DNA of 64,000 bases from Gelatoporia subvermispora B. Lineage: Eukaryota; Basidiomycota; Agaricomycetes; Polyporales; Gelatoporiaceae. The DNA lies in contig KB445795.1 in the NCBI GenBank assembly GCA_000320605.2, positions 2,162,475-2,226,474 on the forward strand. The letters are read 5' to 3'. This document shows positions 1 to 11,584 of this stretch, piece by piece; the first letter of the stretch is position 1, and each line of letters begins with the position of its first letter. The translations under genes were made by a program, and so were the position numbers. The notes beneath the pieces were generated by a model. It worked only from the letters and a program-made list of their open reading frames with translations, searched no databases and was not told where the DNA came from.

Positions 1-565
1 CTACGGCTTCGCTGGATGTACCAGGTACGGGCCGGTATCCAGGAGGGAGGCGGTATGATACCGTGCAACCTAAGACATGTTGGCCTAGCTCTTTGATCTC
101 ATGGCTTACTACTTTCTCCAAAGAGGCTCCCACAGCAAGTTGGCTGTTCGGTCCGCCCATTTCCAGCAGAACGGTCTTTGATGTAGCAGTCTGCATTTCT
201 ACCCTGACGTGAACACCATCTATCTCTGCGTTTGTTTCGTTGTTGACAGACAGACAGCTCGTAAAGACTTCGCCAATTTGGATTGTTCCAAAGGAAGATG
301 GGAGCATGAGCATTTCAGATGCATGTGCAAGGTCTCGTAGTGTGTTTGGATGTCCAGGTAACGGTGCTTTACCCTGCAGAGATGTAATGGATGCAGTCGA
401 CCTTTGCGAGAAAGGCTGAGAGCTTGAGTAGTATGGCTCCCATGTACTGGCTAATGAGGGTCTCTGGTTTCATTCGCAGCGTTACAGGCAGCGGGGATGA
501 GTAGAAGTGATACGCACTGAGACCCTCATGACCTTCAGTGACAGCAAATGACCTGCACCATCCAT
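1..565 (-). CDS. TRAPPC13: TRAPP complex subunit 13 (TRAPPC13), N-terminal part, cut by window edge
   Basis: Subunit of the TRAPP tethering complex, which acts in Golgi and endosomal vesicle traffic. Seen: the ATG at 565-563 opens a 16-residue exon containing HLLSLKVMRVS, like the HLLALKVMRL start of animal TRAPPC13. A 54-bp intron (517-464, GTGCGT...CAG) follows. Exon 2 then begins RPSLAST and carries MLMLPSSFGTIQIGE, SVNNET, VEMQTAT and HEIKELGQHVLGCTVSY. These match the conserved LTLPxNFGxIxLGE, VHNDSN, ADLQT and HEVKEIGTHILVCAVSY blocks of the DUF974 family. The frame stays open to base 1, so most of the protein lies outside the window. The gene is divergent from YME2. The alternative ATG at 735 gives an ORF without similarity and is not used. 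Confidence 0.88.
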
Positions 566-1038
566 TTCTGTGTATGTATCGTACGAACTGGATGAGAGTT
601 TTCAGGAAGCTGATAGTATGTTGACTGGATACGCCCTCTGGTCTGGGAGTCCGAGGGCACGTTGAGGGTCTTCCGAGCTCTACGTGCGTTACAGGAGCGG
701 TGTCGAGTTGTGTGCCTCAAGAGGTAGTACTTCAACTAGTTTCTCGCAGGCTATGTTATGCGAGGGTTCACCAGTAGCTAGCCTGAGCTAGGAAGCGCGA
801 CGCGTGCTACACGGTAGCGAGGATCGAGGAGGTGGTTGTTTGTTCGTATTAGGATCCAAAGCTCCCGACTGCCATTTTTGGAACCGACGTCATCCCGGCG
901 GATTTACTGCCGTCTAGACGCGTCCAGCCGAGTTCACTAACTCCCAACTTGTTTTGAGAACTGGTGCCATATATCTATCTGCATATTCATCGCATTGACG
1001 TCTACTGGGAACATCTGTCGCCCTTCAAACATCCTACC
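566..1038. promoter_or_regulatory. Shared 5' region between TRAPPC13 and YME2
   Basis: 473 bp between two divergent start codons. I see no coding evidence, tRNA or repeat. It should hold both promoters. No TATA box stands out. Confidence 0.5.
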
Positions 1039-4000
1039 ATGTCTCGGCCTTTGGCGGCGACTCTGAGGCAGAGCATACGAGCTGCGCGGACCAGGCAACA
1101 TGCACTCGAAGTAGCTATTGGGCACAGGCGTTGTATGTCCGATGCGGCGGCGGCATCGTCTCTGGAGGGAATCGCGCAAGATGAGGCACTGAGTCTTTCT
1201 TCCACTCATTCGATACTGCTTGACTGACTAACGTTAATGCAGGCGCGCGAGGGATGGCTGTTCATCGACTCAGTCTTCCCAGTGCGGCTAGGGACATGGG
1301 AGTTCGTACTCATGTCTGTTCTTTGCAGAAATTTTGGGCTCAAGCTTTTTGCACACGTAGTCTACGACATTATCTCGGTGCTATGCGCGAAGATCCGCTG
1401 TTGGACTCACTGAAGAACATTCTGTCGTCCGTGAAGACTCATGACTTCCGCGTCGTAGCCTTAGAACCACATGTGAAGGATGGAGGCGTTTTCGTGAAGT
1501 TTCAATACAGTGCTGGAGAACCTCAGTCGGCTTTAGAAACTATCACGAAGGACTTACGAACCATCGTAGCGCAGCATGGCGGTTTCCCTTCGTGGTCCGG
1601 GCTCGCGGGAGGTAACATTTGGCTCGTAAAGGGGAAGCCATGGCGTGAGGTGACAAAAATAATCTGTTCACGATTTGTCTTCTCATGCGACCCTTTCATC
1701 TTCCTAGGACATGAATCGCTATGCGTCGCCGATAGTCAAGATCTCGTTCGAAGGACCGGATGTGAAGGATGAGGTGCTGTATGACCTACTGAGGGTAAGC
1801 TGAGCTTTTGTTATGTGTGGAAGGATGCTGAACCGTGCGCATCAGCCATTTGGACGTATCCAAGACGTCACGGAGCCGACGCCGGTGCCTGCAGGGACCC
1901 TTCGGTCGTCCACTGTCACCTTCAGCCGACTCAGGTCGGCAGCGATCGCTCGTAATACCATCCATGGAACAACCATACCCCCCTCTCCAAATGCGACCAC
2001 TTTGACTACACTGAGGACGGCCTATCAACAGCCAATGCAGGCGCACGCTATTCGGGACTACATTGCTAGTCACCCCAGGATATTCCTTCCAGTGTTATTC
2101 TTCTTCATTGGGACGTTAACTTACACTGTGAGCGTTGACGGGTCCCAAGTTTCATGCAGTCTCCTTACATACATCCAGGTCTTTGATCCTATTCGTGTCC
2201 TTACTGTGGAGGGCAAGCTTGAAGGCTGGTTCGACTTCCGAGGTAAGGAATGTTAACGGACATATGCTCAAAGCTGAGAAACAAATCAAGATTATGGTAT
2301 CTACAAATGGCTGCAGAGGAACGCTCTTGATCGACTGTCATTCAGCTCTGGCGCAGACCTGGACGAAGTGTCACCCCTGGAAGGTGTATGGGAGGAGAGA
2401 AGAGAAGCTGAAGATGCGCTGGAGAAGTACCTTTCTGATATGCCAAGTGAGCCTTCTGTATTTCCTATGTTGACTCGGGCCCAATCTTTGCCGTGTGACG
2501 TACAGATACCATCGCGCTTGTGCATGGTCCTCAAGGCAGTGGAAAGTCTCGCATGCTCAATGCCGTCCTGAGAGATATCGATCGGTTCGTGAGACATCGC
2601 CTATACGCCATTGCACGATTTCACCTCTCGCATATAACAGAAAAGCTTTGATCATCGACGTAGCAGAACTCTCGAAGGCAGGATCAGAGGCGGCTCTCGT
2701 ATCTGGTTTAGCCTTCCAGACTGGATACTGGCCCGTCTTCTCCTTCCTTAACTCTGTGAACAACCTCATCGATCTGGCCAGTGTAGGACTGATCGGTCAG
2801 AAGAGTGAGCCGCTATTACGCCTGTACAATTATATATGTACTGAGCGACTCGTATCTTGGCAGCTGGTCTAAGCTCGTCGCTTGCTGATCAGCTCAAGCA
2901 GATACTCGAGGTCGTGGGTACCAGTCTTGGCCGTGTCAACGCGTCACATCGCGAGCAGAGGAAGAAAGCCACGGAAGAGGAACACAGGGCCGAACTGAGG
3001 AAGGAAGCTGTGGAGCTCTTACGCGAGCGCATTCGGAAGGGCATATGGCATGACGGGCGGCTTGACTGCGTTGCCGGGAATGGTGTCATGAGCGAGCTGG
3101 GCGTTGGCGATGAACTACTAGGTGCAGAAGATGCTGACGGCCGACCCACCGTAGGGAAATCGGGGCAGAACGGTCAAACGGGGGAGGACGAGAAGACACA
3201 GGAGTCCGACGAGACCAAGAGGAAGCAGAGCGCCGATGACATTCAACCAGTGGAGTCAATGCCAATCGTGATTATCAAGGGCTTTGAGGCCAAAGGAGGT
3301 GGACAGCGCAAGGAAGAATTGTTGGATGTGCTGTCTCAGTGGGCGGTGACTCTCGTGGAGAACCAAGTAAGACAAAGATCATATTCATGCATACTCCAAA
3401 CATTGACGCGCGCTGACAGGTAGCTCATGTCGTAGTTATTAGCGATAACCGAGAGAATGCGAAACGACTTGCGAAGTGTATGTTCGGCATTGAATGCCAA
3501 AGTATCAGTGTATTGATATAGATCTTCATGCAGCTCTTCCCTCGCAACCACTTAATCTTATCGCTCTATCCGATGCTGATGATGTCAACGCTATGAGCTT
3601 CGTGAAGCGGAAGCTGCACGATGCCAACATTGACATTGACTTCAGCCCACAAGAGGTGTCCTACATCCAGCGGTTAGGTGGTCGAGCGAGCGATCTCGAG
3701 AGTGTACGTGTCATCGACGTTGCTTGTGGAGCGCACTGATAAATGTTGATATAGCTTATACACAAAGTCCGCAGTGGCTTCAATATCCAGGAGGCCATAG
3801 AAGACATCGTTGCTCGCAGCGCAGCAGAGATCCGAAAGAGTGCATTCGGCGATGATTCAGAAGATGCTAAGAATCTACCTTGGACAAGAGAGCAAGCGTG
3901 GATCTTGATGAAACAATTATCGAAGAAACCTGAGGTATTTTTGGACAGTAATCAAGACGGTTGATGGGCTGAGGCACCTCTGTCCAGATGTCTTACCATG

Positions 4001-4522
4001 AAGTACTTATGGACTTCCCGTTCAAAGGAGACGAGACGCCTCTCCGCAGCCTCGAAAATGCCGAGCTGATTGCTGTATCTACGCAAAATGGTGAGGAACA
4101 TGTAAACTTGAGCTTGACTTCACCTCATAAGCTGCACTCAGGGCGGCCAGCTTCCATCAAGCCAGGCAAACCAGTTTACAAGTATGTCTTCGAACGGCTA
4201 GTACAAGGTATGTAGTCCTTCTTTCCTAGGCGACTTATCATTGACACCCTCTCACTTTGTAGATCCTGTGTTTTGCGCCACGCATGATATTGCTTTCAAC
4301 GAGAAGGTCATTGCATCTTCCGAAGCCATCATCAAGGCATGCGAAACCGAACTTCTCACTTTGAAAGAGGTTGAGGGTGTTGCATCCAGTTGGCTGAATA
4401 CGAGTGCTGTTAGCCGTCGCGTCTCCCACCTGATGAGGAAGATGGGCGCGGCACAGAACAAGATCGAGGATCTAGAGCAGCAGAATGCTGATCTCAAGAA
4501 GACCTTGAGTAGAGGCGGTTGA
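1039..4522 (+). CDS. YME2: Mitochondrial escape protein 2 homologue (Yme2), split by many introns
   Basis: Inner-membrane mitochondrial protein of the Yme2 family, which influences mtDNA maintenance and escape. Seen: a basic N-terminus rich in Arg and Ala (MSRPLAATLRQSIRAARTRQ), which fits a targeting presequence. Then AREGWLFIDSVFPVRLGTWE, an RRM-like block (SPIVKISFEGPDVKDEVLYD), and one hydrophobic segment (RIFLPVLFFFIGTLTYT). An AAA-like part follows with Walker A GPQGSGKS near 2530 and IVIIKGF near 3270. A coiled C-terminal end has ...IEDLEQQNADLKKTL. The stop is at 4520-4522. Most introns have plain GT/AG ends. The first is unclear: the conserved AREGWLF exon starts in phase 0 at 1243, but no phase-0 GT donor exists near 1190, so a GC donor at GAG|GCACTG is possible. 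Confidence 0.88.
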
Positions 4523-5060
4523 GCAGTTGCCACGTATCACCTAGTTACATCGCTACTCCATCACTACTTCAATCAAACTCATGAGACCCCCAACTCATGA
4601 CCACTCATAACCAACTCTCAAAATGTGCAGAACACGACTCCAATTGCTGGTAGGCTACTGATCCTAAGTACGTCGGCGTGCAAATATAATACGCGATGCA
4701 TAGGCCTTTAGCCTGTATCTACCGTCTACCTACCGAAGAGATAGCTATGTATGGCCTTAAGCCAAATAAAATACTATGTATCCACCTACCAACAATGCAA
4801 TGAGTTAATGGCCTTGAGCCTGTGACAATGAGGGAGGAATATATGACATGCGAGCAGATAGCGAAATGCGTCGACGATCCCGGGCGTGAGAAGAGGTGAT
4901 GTGCTATGTAATGAGACAGGTATCTCGGGTAGGAGACGGCAGATGCGTATGAGTAGCAAGACTAACGAAGACACTGACACAAACAAGACGAGAGATCGAG
5001 GGAGTTATGGGCTATAGTATGTATGCAGTCCTGGCGGAGATTGAGAGACAGAGTCGGATA
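4523..5060. other. Intergenic, convergent 3' ends of YME2 and the nucleoporin gene
   Basis: No protein-like frame or RNA gene seen. An AATAAA-like signal is present near 4766 (ccaaataaaatac). Confidence 0.5.
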
Positions 5061-8000
5061 CTAGCGCTTTCCGCCACGTTTTGGCAGCCTTTTCACAGGC
5101 CGACCACCAGGGCCAGTCATTGTATTGGATGGAGTGGATGCAGCCCCGATCGTAAACAATGCGCCTTCAGCGGATGGAGCTGCACCGAATGGAGACGCTG
5201 CAGGTTGTGTTGTTGCAGGACTTGATTGCCCGAACGAAAAGCCTGACGAAGATCCCGGGGCTGTTGGAAGTCCAGGATTCGTTGTAGCAGGAGACGCGGG
5301 CTGACTACCAAAGGAGAACGGATTCGACGGGGCGGTGGCAGAGGTTGGAGTACCAAAAGAGAATGCGTTAGGAGCGCCAAAAGTCGAAGGACTTGCGGGT
5401 GCAGAACCTGCGCCAGGTGTGGCTTGACCGAATGTATTCGTAGCAGGCTGTGCGCCGAACGAGAATGCAGGTGCTGTGGTCGCTGTAGGCGTAGGTGTGG
5501 TAGATGTATGCCCAAATCCACCGGTGGATCCGAACGGATTGGGTGAGACAGGCGGCTGGACATTCTCGGCGGGCTTCTGCCCAAAGGCGAATGCAGAAGA
5601 ACCACCATTGCCAAACCCACCAAAGGCAAGGGTAGGCCTCGTCTCGGGCTTCGTCTCGGTCTTCGCAGCAAACGGATTCGAAGTTGGCGTTGTTGACCCG
5701 AAGGAGAACGGCGACGCAGTAGACTGCCCGAATGCAGAGCTGCCTACTGGCGTGCTGGGCGCATTGAACATGAAGCCTCCGTTAGCGGGTTTCTCATCCG
5801 GCTTGCTCCCATTCATGTCCATAGCGCCACCTCGCGTTGGGCTCTCCTCCATCTGCACCTCGTCGTTGTCGCGAGGCGGAGTAACTGCTTGGGATGTTGA
5901 GGAGGCCACTCCGAATGAGAAAGGCTTCGATACATCCGCAGCATTGCTGCTACTGGGGCCTCCAAACAGGCTTGGTGCCGGCGACGGTGTAGTGGACGGT
6001 GCACCAAACGAAAATGCTGGCTTGGCCGCTGGGGCAGGCTGAGGAGTTGCAGGTGCTCCAAAGGCAAAGGGGCTCTTGGGAGGCGCAGCGGCATCCGAGC
6101 CTGCACTACTGGGGGGCTGGCCGAAACTGAAACTACCCGACGTGCTAGTGCCGAACGTGGGCTTCGGTGCCTGCACTGTTGGCGCAGTGGCAGGCGTCGC
6201 GGGTTGACCGAAGGAGAACATATTCTTAGGTGCTTCAGACGTCGAGGCGGTAGTGCCAGGTGCGCCGAACGCGAATGCAGGAGCGGATGTGGTAGTAGCC
6301 CCAAATAACGACTTTGGCGGTTCAGCAGAAGGTGCCTTGGTCTCAGCCTCCTTTTCCTCAACCTTCGGTGCCCCGAAGGAGAACGGCGACGATGTTGTGG
6401 TGGCCGTGGGCTCGGCAGGCTTTGCAGGTGCCCCGAAGGAGAAAGGTATTGCGCTAGAGGCTGCTGTCTCTGCCGGCTTCGCAGGTACACCAAACGAGAA
6501 CGCTCTAGTAGCAGGTGTAGAGGTCGTGGAGGTCGCAGTAGCGCTTCCGAACAGCGGTGTGGCAGATGCGCCAGCATCTTTAGCAGGCGTCGTGCTGCTG
6601 AGGAACGAACCAAACGTTGATGAAGGAGCGATTGTCGCTGCGGGTGCAAGCGGCGAGGGAGCTAGTGCGGAAGCATCCTTTGGCGGAGCAGTCTCCTGCG
6701 GCTTTGTCGAGCCAAAAACAGATGTCGGGGACGCGCTGTTCTTCTCTGCGAACAAGCCACCAGACGAGGCGACGGACGTCACTGGTCCCTTGGCAGCGGA
6801 GCTGCCAAAGATAGACGTTGGGGCGTCCGTAGCAGGCTTCGCTCCGAACACCGACACGGGGATTGCGCTACCCTGGCCACTGAGGATAGATGAAGGCGTC
6901 GCTGTGTTGGAGGCACTGAACAGTGATGCCGGCGACGCTTCGCTAGGCTTCCCAAACAACGATGCCTTGGTCTCAGTCGTCGCCGTTGTCGCTGCAGTCC
7001 CAAAGACCGGTATCGACAGTGTAGTAGTCGCATCCTTCTTTGCGCTCCCAGCCTCAGTCGCACTCGATGCTGCCGGTGTGAACGATGGTGGCACAATCGA
7101 CGGCGGCGCGATGCTCACACCTGGCTTCGAGAAGATCGATGAGTTTGCAAAAAAGTTCGGGACACCGGACGGGGTGCTCGGTGCTGGCGTCGTCGATGTC
7201 AAGGGCGCCGGCACAGACAGCGGCGACGTCGGGCGCAGCACGGACGCAGCCGGAACTGTGCCGGGGGCGGGCGGGCCGGGAGTCGGAGGAATAAGTGAGA
7301 TGCTCGGCACGGTAGCGAGCAGCGGGGTGGGCGGGGCCGTAGCCGGCACTGCGGGGGCAGAACCAGCAGTCACCACTGGGGGCGGCGTGATTGCGATGGG
7401 AGCGTCGCCAAACGGAGGCTTAATCCCCTCGATGGAGGCACTCGCCCGCGTTTCCAGCGGTGCCGTCGGTTTGGCGCTTAAGGAGAACGGCAGTACGGCA
7501 ATGGGAGGCTCCTTTGCAGTGCCGTCCTGCTTGATCGGAGGCGCCTGGAACAAATTGTCAGAGGCGGCGGCGGCGGCATGCAGTTCACATGTACGTACTT
7601 CCTTAGCGAAACTGAAACCGGGAGGCGGCTTGAAGAAAGTATCCTCCGCCTTCTTGGTAGGCTCTTCAGCTGCACCTTCATCGGCAGTGTTCATGAGATC
7701 GTCTGCTTCATCTTCATCGTACACCGCCGAGAATCGGTTCTTTGACTTCATAGCAGGGCGATCAATGTGGTTCCTCGATGTTCTCGTCCTGCCAACGCGA
7801 AGTGAGGACTGCTCCCGCCCGCCGACACTGATCGTCGAGAAGTCAGGACCGCGGATGGACGGACGTTCAGGCGTGCGCTCTTCAGCACTAAGCTCCGCTT
7901 CCTTCTCAGTGAACTCGTCTTGATCTTCCTCAATGGCAGACTCGCGCTCCTTTTCCCTCTCTTCTTCTTCCTCCATCCGGCGCTTTGCCAGTAACTTCCG

Positions 8001-9458
8001 CATGCCGCCTTGACCAGCATATGGCTTCTGAGCTGCTGCAGTGACCTTCTCCTTCTGCTTCTCTGCCATTCCCAGGCGAGGTCTCTCCTCCTTGTCGCGC
8101 TCATTGCGTATAGGCGCGGGGACAGAAAGGCGCTTCTGTTTGAACATGTCTGGAATGACAGAGGACCCACGCAGACGTGAAGGCAGCAGGGGAGTCTTGT
8201 ACACGTCCAAGTCATGCAGAGCTTTCTCTGCTGCATTGACAGAGCGACCATAGGCTTCAATATTCTCGGGTGAGACTGAATCTGAGGGCTCGGCAGTACG
8301 CCGCTTACCGCTTGGAGTAGCAGTCCCAGTGCCCGTGGCCTGCGTAGTCTGCGATCCAAGCATGAGTGTGGCATAGCCGGAAGGAGAGCGACCCTGCGCA
8401 ATCCCGTCAGATGTCGACCGACGAAAATTATTCCCCCGCCTACGTACCCTCTGATGCGATTCTGCGATGGAACCAAGCGTCGTGAAAGACGGCTTGCGAG
8501 CGGTTGTCTCAGTAGAACGCTGCTCCTGTGGGCGCCTGATCTGAGTCGGAGGTTTCACAAAGACGGGGTTCGAGATAAGCGCGTCTAGCGGGGGTGGCTC
8601 TGAGACATCGCGCTCTCGGTGCTGTGGCATGGGGCCGAAAGCCAGGTTGGTTGGCTGCGGCGTGGCCGACGTGCGAGAACGAAGCTGGAAATGAGTGCGG
8701 ATAGGCGATGTTGCAGAATCGTGAGAGTGAGCGGACATGACAGACTCCATAGAAACATCGCGAGAAATGGGTGGAGGGATTATCGCAGAATCCCGCCGCG
8801 GCGCATACATAGGAGGGTCCATGGACATTGTACGCGCCATGCCACTAGCCGGGGCATAGTACATGCTAGGACTAGGAGACATCATGCGCGAGATACGACT
8901 GTCTGACCGAGAGGCGAGGTTTACCGATGACGCGCGATTGTGCATTCCCGGAGCACGAGAACGAGGACCGTTCTGCCCAAGCAGTTGCTCAGGTACATCG
9001 AGGTATCCAGATCTAGTCCTTGACGATGGCAAAGTTTGGATTGTCGCAGCATTTAGAGGCTCGGGGCTGGGACTGTGAACGCGCTTCCGCTTCGCCCGAG
9101 TTTCGCCCTCCTCCAGCTCGCGGTCATCGCGCGTCGCTACTTCAGGGTTGCGCCTTCGCTTTCCCGGTGTGTCCTCGAAGTCTTCAGACGTCGCGAACCA
9201 AGAGAGAGGGGCGGTAACGATGTTTTTTATCGCGCCGAGGAAGGAGTTGGAACGAACGAGAGGCTGCCTCCCCGTGCGCCGACGGCGGGGATCGCGGCGG
9301 GGCGAGTCCCGCGAGGACAGCAAGCTTGACATGCGAGGCGACGGCGCCGACGTCGGCAGTGGCGACGAGATGGAGAAAAGAGATGAGTGGTGGACTGGCC
9401 CCCTCTGGCCCTTCGCGAGGCCAATGAGCCTGATGTCAAAGATGGTGCGGCGTGACAC
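5061..9458 (-). CDS. FxFG-repeat nucleoporin, Nup1-like (1465 aa, no intron)
   Basis: Intrinsically disordered nuclear pore protein; its FG repeats bind transport receptors. Seen: a long C-terminal half with many FSFG/FAFG/FGAP units in Ser/Thr/Pro/Ala-rich spacers. The N-terminal region is basic (RRDPRRRRTGRQ) and followed by SFLGAIKNIVTAPLSWF, which can form an amphipathic helix like the membrane-binding helix of yeast Nup1 and Nup60. The protein ends in a basic tail, KRLPKRGGKR. Around residue 500 is a Glu/Lys-rich helix-forming stretch. The true start may be Met43 (ATG at 9332), because residues 1-42 look unlike the rest and would put the helix closer to the N-terminus. The naming as Nup1-like is inference from composition. 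The opposite strand carries long open frames, a by-product of the repeats. Confidence 0.82.
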   Translation of the reverse strand: MSRRTIFDIRLIGLAKGQRGPVHHSSLFSISSPLPTSAPSPRMSSLLSSRDSPRRDPRRRRTGRQPLVRSNSFLGAIKNIVTAPLSWFATSEDFEDTPGKRRRNPEVATRDDRELEEGETRAKRKRVHSPSPEPLNAATIQTLPSSRTRSGYLDVPEQLLGQNGPRSRAPGMHNRASSVNLASRSDSRISRMMSPSPSMYYAPASGMARTMSMDPPMYAPRRDSAIIPPPISRDVSMESVMSAHSHDSATSPIRTHFQLRSRTSATPQPTNLAFGPMPQHRERDVSEPPPLDALISNPVFVKPPTQIRRPQEQRSTETTARKPSFTTLGSIAESHQRVRRRGNNFRRSTSDGIAQGRSPSGYATLMLGSQTTQATGTGTATPSGKRRTAEPSDSVSPENIEAYGRSVNAAEKALHDLDVYKTPLLPSRLRGSSVIPDMFKQKRLSVPAPIRNERDKEERPRLGMAEKQKEKVTAAAQKPYAGQGGMRKLLAKRRMEEEEEREKERESAIEEDQDEFTEKEAELSAEERTPERPSIRGPDFSTISVGGREQSSLRVGRTRTSRNHIDRPAMKSKNRFSAVYDEDEADDLMNTADEGAAEEPTKKAEDTFFKPPPGFSFAKEVRTCELHAAAAASDNLFQAPPIKQDGTAKEPPIAVLPFSLSAKPTAPLETRASASIEGIKPPFGDAPIAITPPPVVTAGSAPAVPATAPPTPLLATVPSISLIPPTPGPPAPGTVPAASVLRPTSPLSVPAPLTSTTPAPSTPSGVPNFFANSSIFSKPGVSIAPPSIVPPSFTPAASSATEAGSAKKDATTTLSIPVFGTAATTATTETKASLFGKPSEASPASLFSASNTATPSSILSGQGSAIPVSVFGAKPATDAPTSIFGSSAAKGPVTSVASSGGLFAEKNSASPTSVFGSTKPQETAPPKDASALAPSPLAPAATIAPSSTFGSFLSSTTPAKDAGASATPLFGSATATSTTSTPATRAFSFGVPAKPAETAASSAIPFSFGAPAKPAEPTATTTSSPFSFGAPKVEEKEAETKAPSAEPPKSLFGATTTSAPAFAFGAPGTTASTSEAPKNMFSFGQPATPATAPTVQAPKPTFGTSTSGSFSFGQPPSSAGSDAAAPPKSPFAFGAPATPQPAPAAKPAFSFGAPSTTPSPAPSLFGGPSSSNAADVSKPFSFGVASSTSQAVTPPRDNDEVQMEESPTRGGAMDMNGSKPDEKPANGGFMFNAPSTPVGSSAFGQSTASPFSFGSTTPTSNPFAAKTETKPETRPTLAFGGFGNGGSSAFAFGQKPAENVQPPVSPNPFGSTGGFGHTSTTPTPTATTAPAFSFGAQPATNTFGQATPGAGSAPASPSTFGAPNAFSFGTPTSATAPSNPFSFGSQPASPATTNPGLPTAPGSSSGFSFGQSSPATTQPAASPFGAAPSAEGALFTIGAASTPSNTMTGPGGRPVKRLPKRGGKR

Positions 9459-9477
9459 GCCACGCGTAACCGGAGTC

Positions 9478-9509
9478 GGTCACGTCTTTGGTCACGTAAT
9501 AGGTCACGT
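9478..9509. promoter_or_regulatory. Three GGTCACGT sites at exact 12-bp spacing
   Basis: The octamer GGTCACGT occurs at 9478, 9490 and 9502. It lies just upstream of the nucleoporin start and about 230 bp upstream of gamma-tubulin. Read in reverse it is ACGTGACC, with an ACGTGA core as bound by bZIP or bHLH factors. The regulatory role is inference. Confidence 0.45.
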
Positions 9510-9738
9510 CATCAGAGTCACGGGCTACGCGAGTCGCGACGCGCCTTGTCTTCGCGTCGGACACGCCTCTGGCACGGGTCTTTGATATTGTCACCAACTA
9601 GGTTCTCACCTTCTCGCACACGCGGTTGTCTTGCTTGTACTGCTGTTCATACTCTCAGCTTATCTTCTTCTATTGTGATCCTCGACTTCTGCATCAACAG
9701 CCCTTGTCTGCGTGGTGCTTAGCCATCACATTCCGGAG

Positions 9739-11584
9739 ATGCCTCGCGAAATCGTAACCGTGCAGCTGGGACAATGCGGGAACCAAAGTGCGGCTCCTCC
9801 CTCCTTGTGTGCGGGCTCCGCCAAGAATCTGACAGGTCTCTAAGTGGGCTCTGTGTATTGGCAGCGCCTGTGTGCTGAACATGGTATCAGCAAGGAGGGT
9901 ATCCTTGAAGAGTGGGCGACTGAAGGTGGAGACCGGAAAGACGTGTTTTTCTATCAGGCCGACGATGAACACTATATACCCCGCGCTATTATGGTTGATC
10001 TTGAGCCCCGAGTATGTCGAGAGCTCCTGACACGATGGATTTGAATGAGCCTTTCTGGTTAGGTCATCAACAGTATTCTAACATCCCCCTACGCGAACTT
10101 GTACAACCCAGAAAATATCTTCATCTCTCAGGATGGAGGCGGTGCGGGAAACAACTGGGCTCAAGGCTATGCCGCCGGAGAGCGGATATACGAAGAAGTA
10201 ATGGAGATGATCGACCGAGAAGCGGAAGGTAGTGACTCGCTAGAGGTGCGGATACCAAGGCCTATCGCAACATCGTGCTTATTTGCGTGTGCAGGGTTTC
10301 ATGCTCATGCATTCGATAGCGGGTGGAACAGGGTCTGGTCTGGGGTCATTTCTGCTAGAGCGACTGAACGACAAATTCCCGAAGAAGCTCATCCAGACAT
10401 ATTCAGTGTTTCCTAATGCACAGGAGGGAGACGTCGTCGTACAGCCGTACAATTCGATGCTTACATTGAAGCGCCTCACCAACCATGCCGACTCGGTCGT
10501 CGTTCTCGACAACGGCGCACTAGCCCGGATATCGGCTGACAGGCTCCATGTACAAACACCGACATTCGACCAAACGAACCAGCTTGTGAGCTCTGATCGT
10601 ATCATAATGCTATCAGAGGGCATATCTGAATATCTGTGCAGGTGTCGACAGTTATTGCCGCCAGCACGCAAACGCTACGATACCCCGGCTACATGAACAA
10701 TGATCTCGTTGGAATAATCGCCTCTCTCATCCCGACTCCCCGTTGCCACTTCCTCATGACGTCCTACACACCATTTACAAGTGACTCAATTGACAAGGTA
10801 CGCGTCTGTACTACTATGCGCACTTCTACGTCCATTGACCCGCACTTCCGCAGGCCAAACCTATCCGGCGAACCACCGTGCTCGACGTTATGCGTCGTCT
10901 CCTGCAACCCAAGAACCGTATGGTCTCGACAACACCCAGCAAGACCGCGTGCTACATCTCCATCCTCAACATAATTCAGGGCGACGTCGACCCAACTGAC
11001 GTATGGAGCACAACGTCGGGTTCCATGATATAGTGCTTACTTTGACTAACTTACAGGTCCACCAATCTCTCCTCCGGATACGAGAGCGCCAACTCGCGAA
11101 CTTCATACCTTGGGGTCCGGCGAGTATCCAGGTCGCGCTCACCCGCCGCTCGCCGTACATCCAGTCGAACCATCGCGTCAGCGGGCTGATGCTTGCAAAC
11201 CACACAAGTGTTGCCTCCGTACGTGATCCTTGGTACGAGTCGTAAAAGCTATACTTACATCCCGCATAGCTGTTCAAGCGCATGATCGATCAGTATGACC
11301 GATTGCGGAAGCGAAATGCGTTTATGGAACAGTACAAGAAAGAGAAGGCCTTCGAGAATGGCCTGGAGGAGTTTGACGATGCGCGGTAAGCTGGGCACTG
11401 ACTAGAACTAGTTTCGTGGCAAATTCTGACTCTATCGGTAGTGCAACTGCAGAGGAACTGCTCAAGGAGTACAAGGCATGCGAGAGCGCCGATTATATCA
11501 CATATGTACGCTCCTCACACAAGGTAACGAAGCTTTACTGACACGTCCCTCCAGGGCCGAAATGACGCAGATCACGCCTCTTGA
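9739..11584 (+). CDS. Gamma-tubulin
   Basis: Nucleates microtubules at spindle pole bodies as part of the gamma-tubulin complex. Seen: the start [16 protein letters not shown], then an intron and [16 protein letters not shown]. Further on are [25 protein letters not shown], with the GTP-binding glycine loop [10 protein letters not shown] after it, and [20 protein letters not shown]. The protein ends [22 protein letters not shown] and stops at 11582-11584. All blocks fit gamma- rather than alpha- or beta-tubulin. Exons are joined by about nine short introns: exon 1 is 9739-9788 and exon 2 is 9845-10011. The last small exon, after an intron following TAT, carries GRNDADHAS. Divergent to the nucleoporin gene. 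Confidence 0.95.

Noticed and set aside
6253..7923. 556-codon open frame on the plus strand opposite the nucleoporin
   Set aside because: Its sequence is the antisense image of FG/Ser/Ala repeats and shows no family features. GC-rich repeats keep all frames open.
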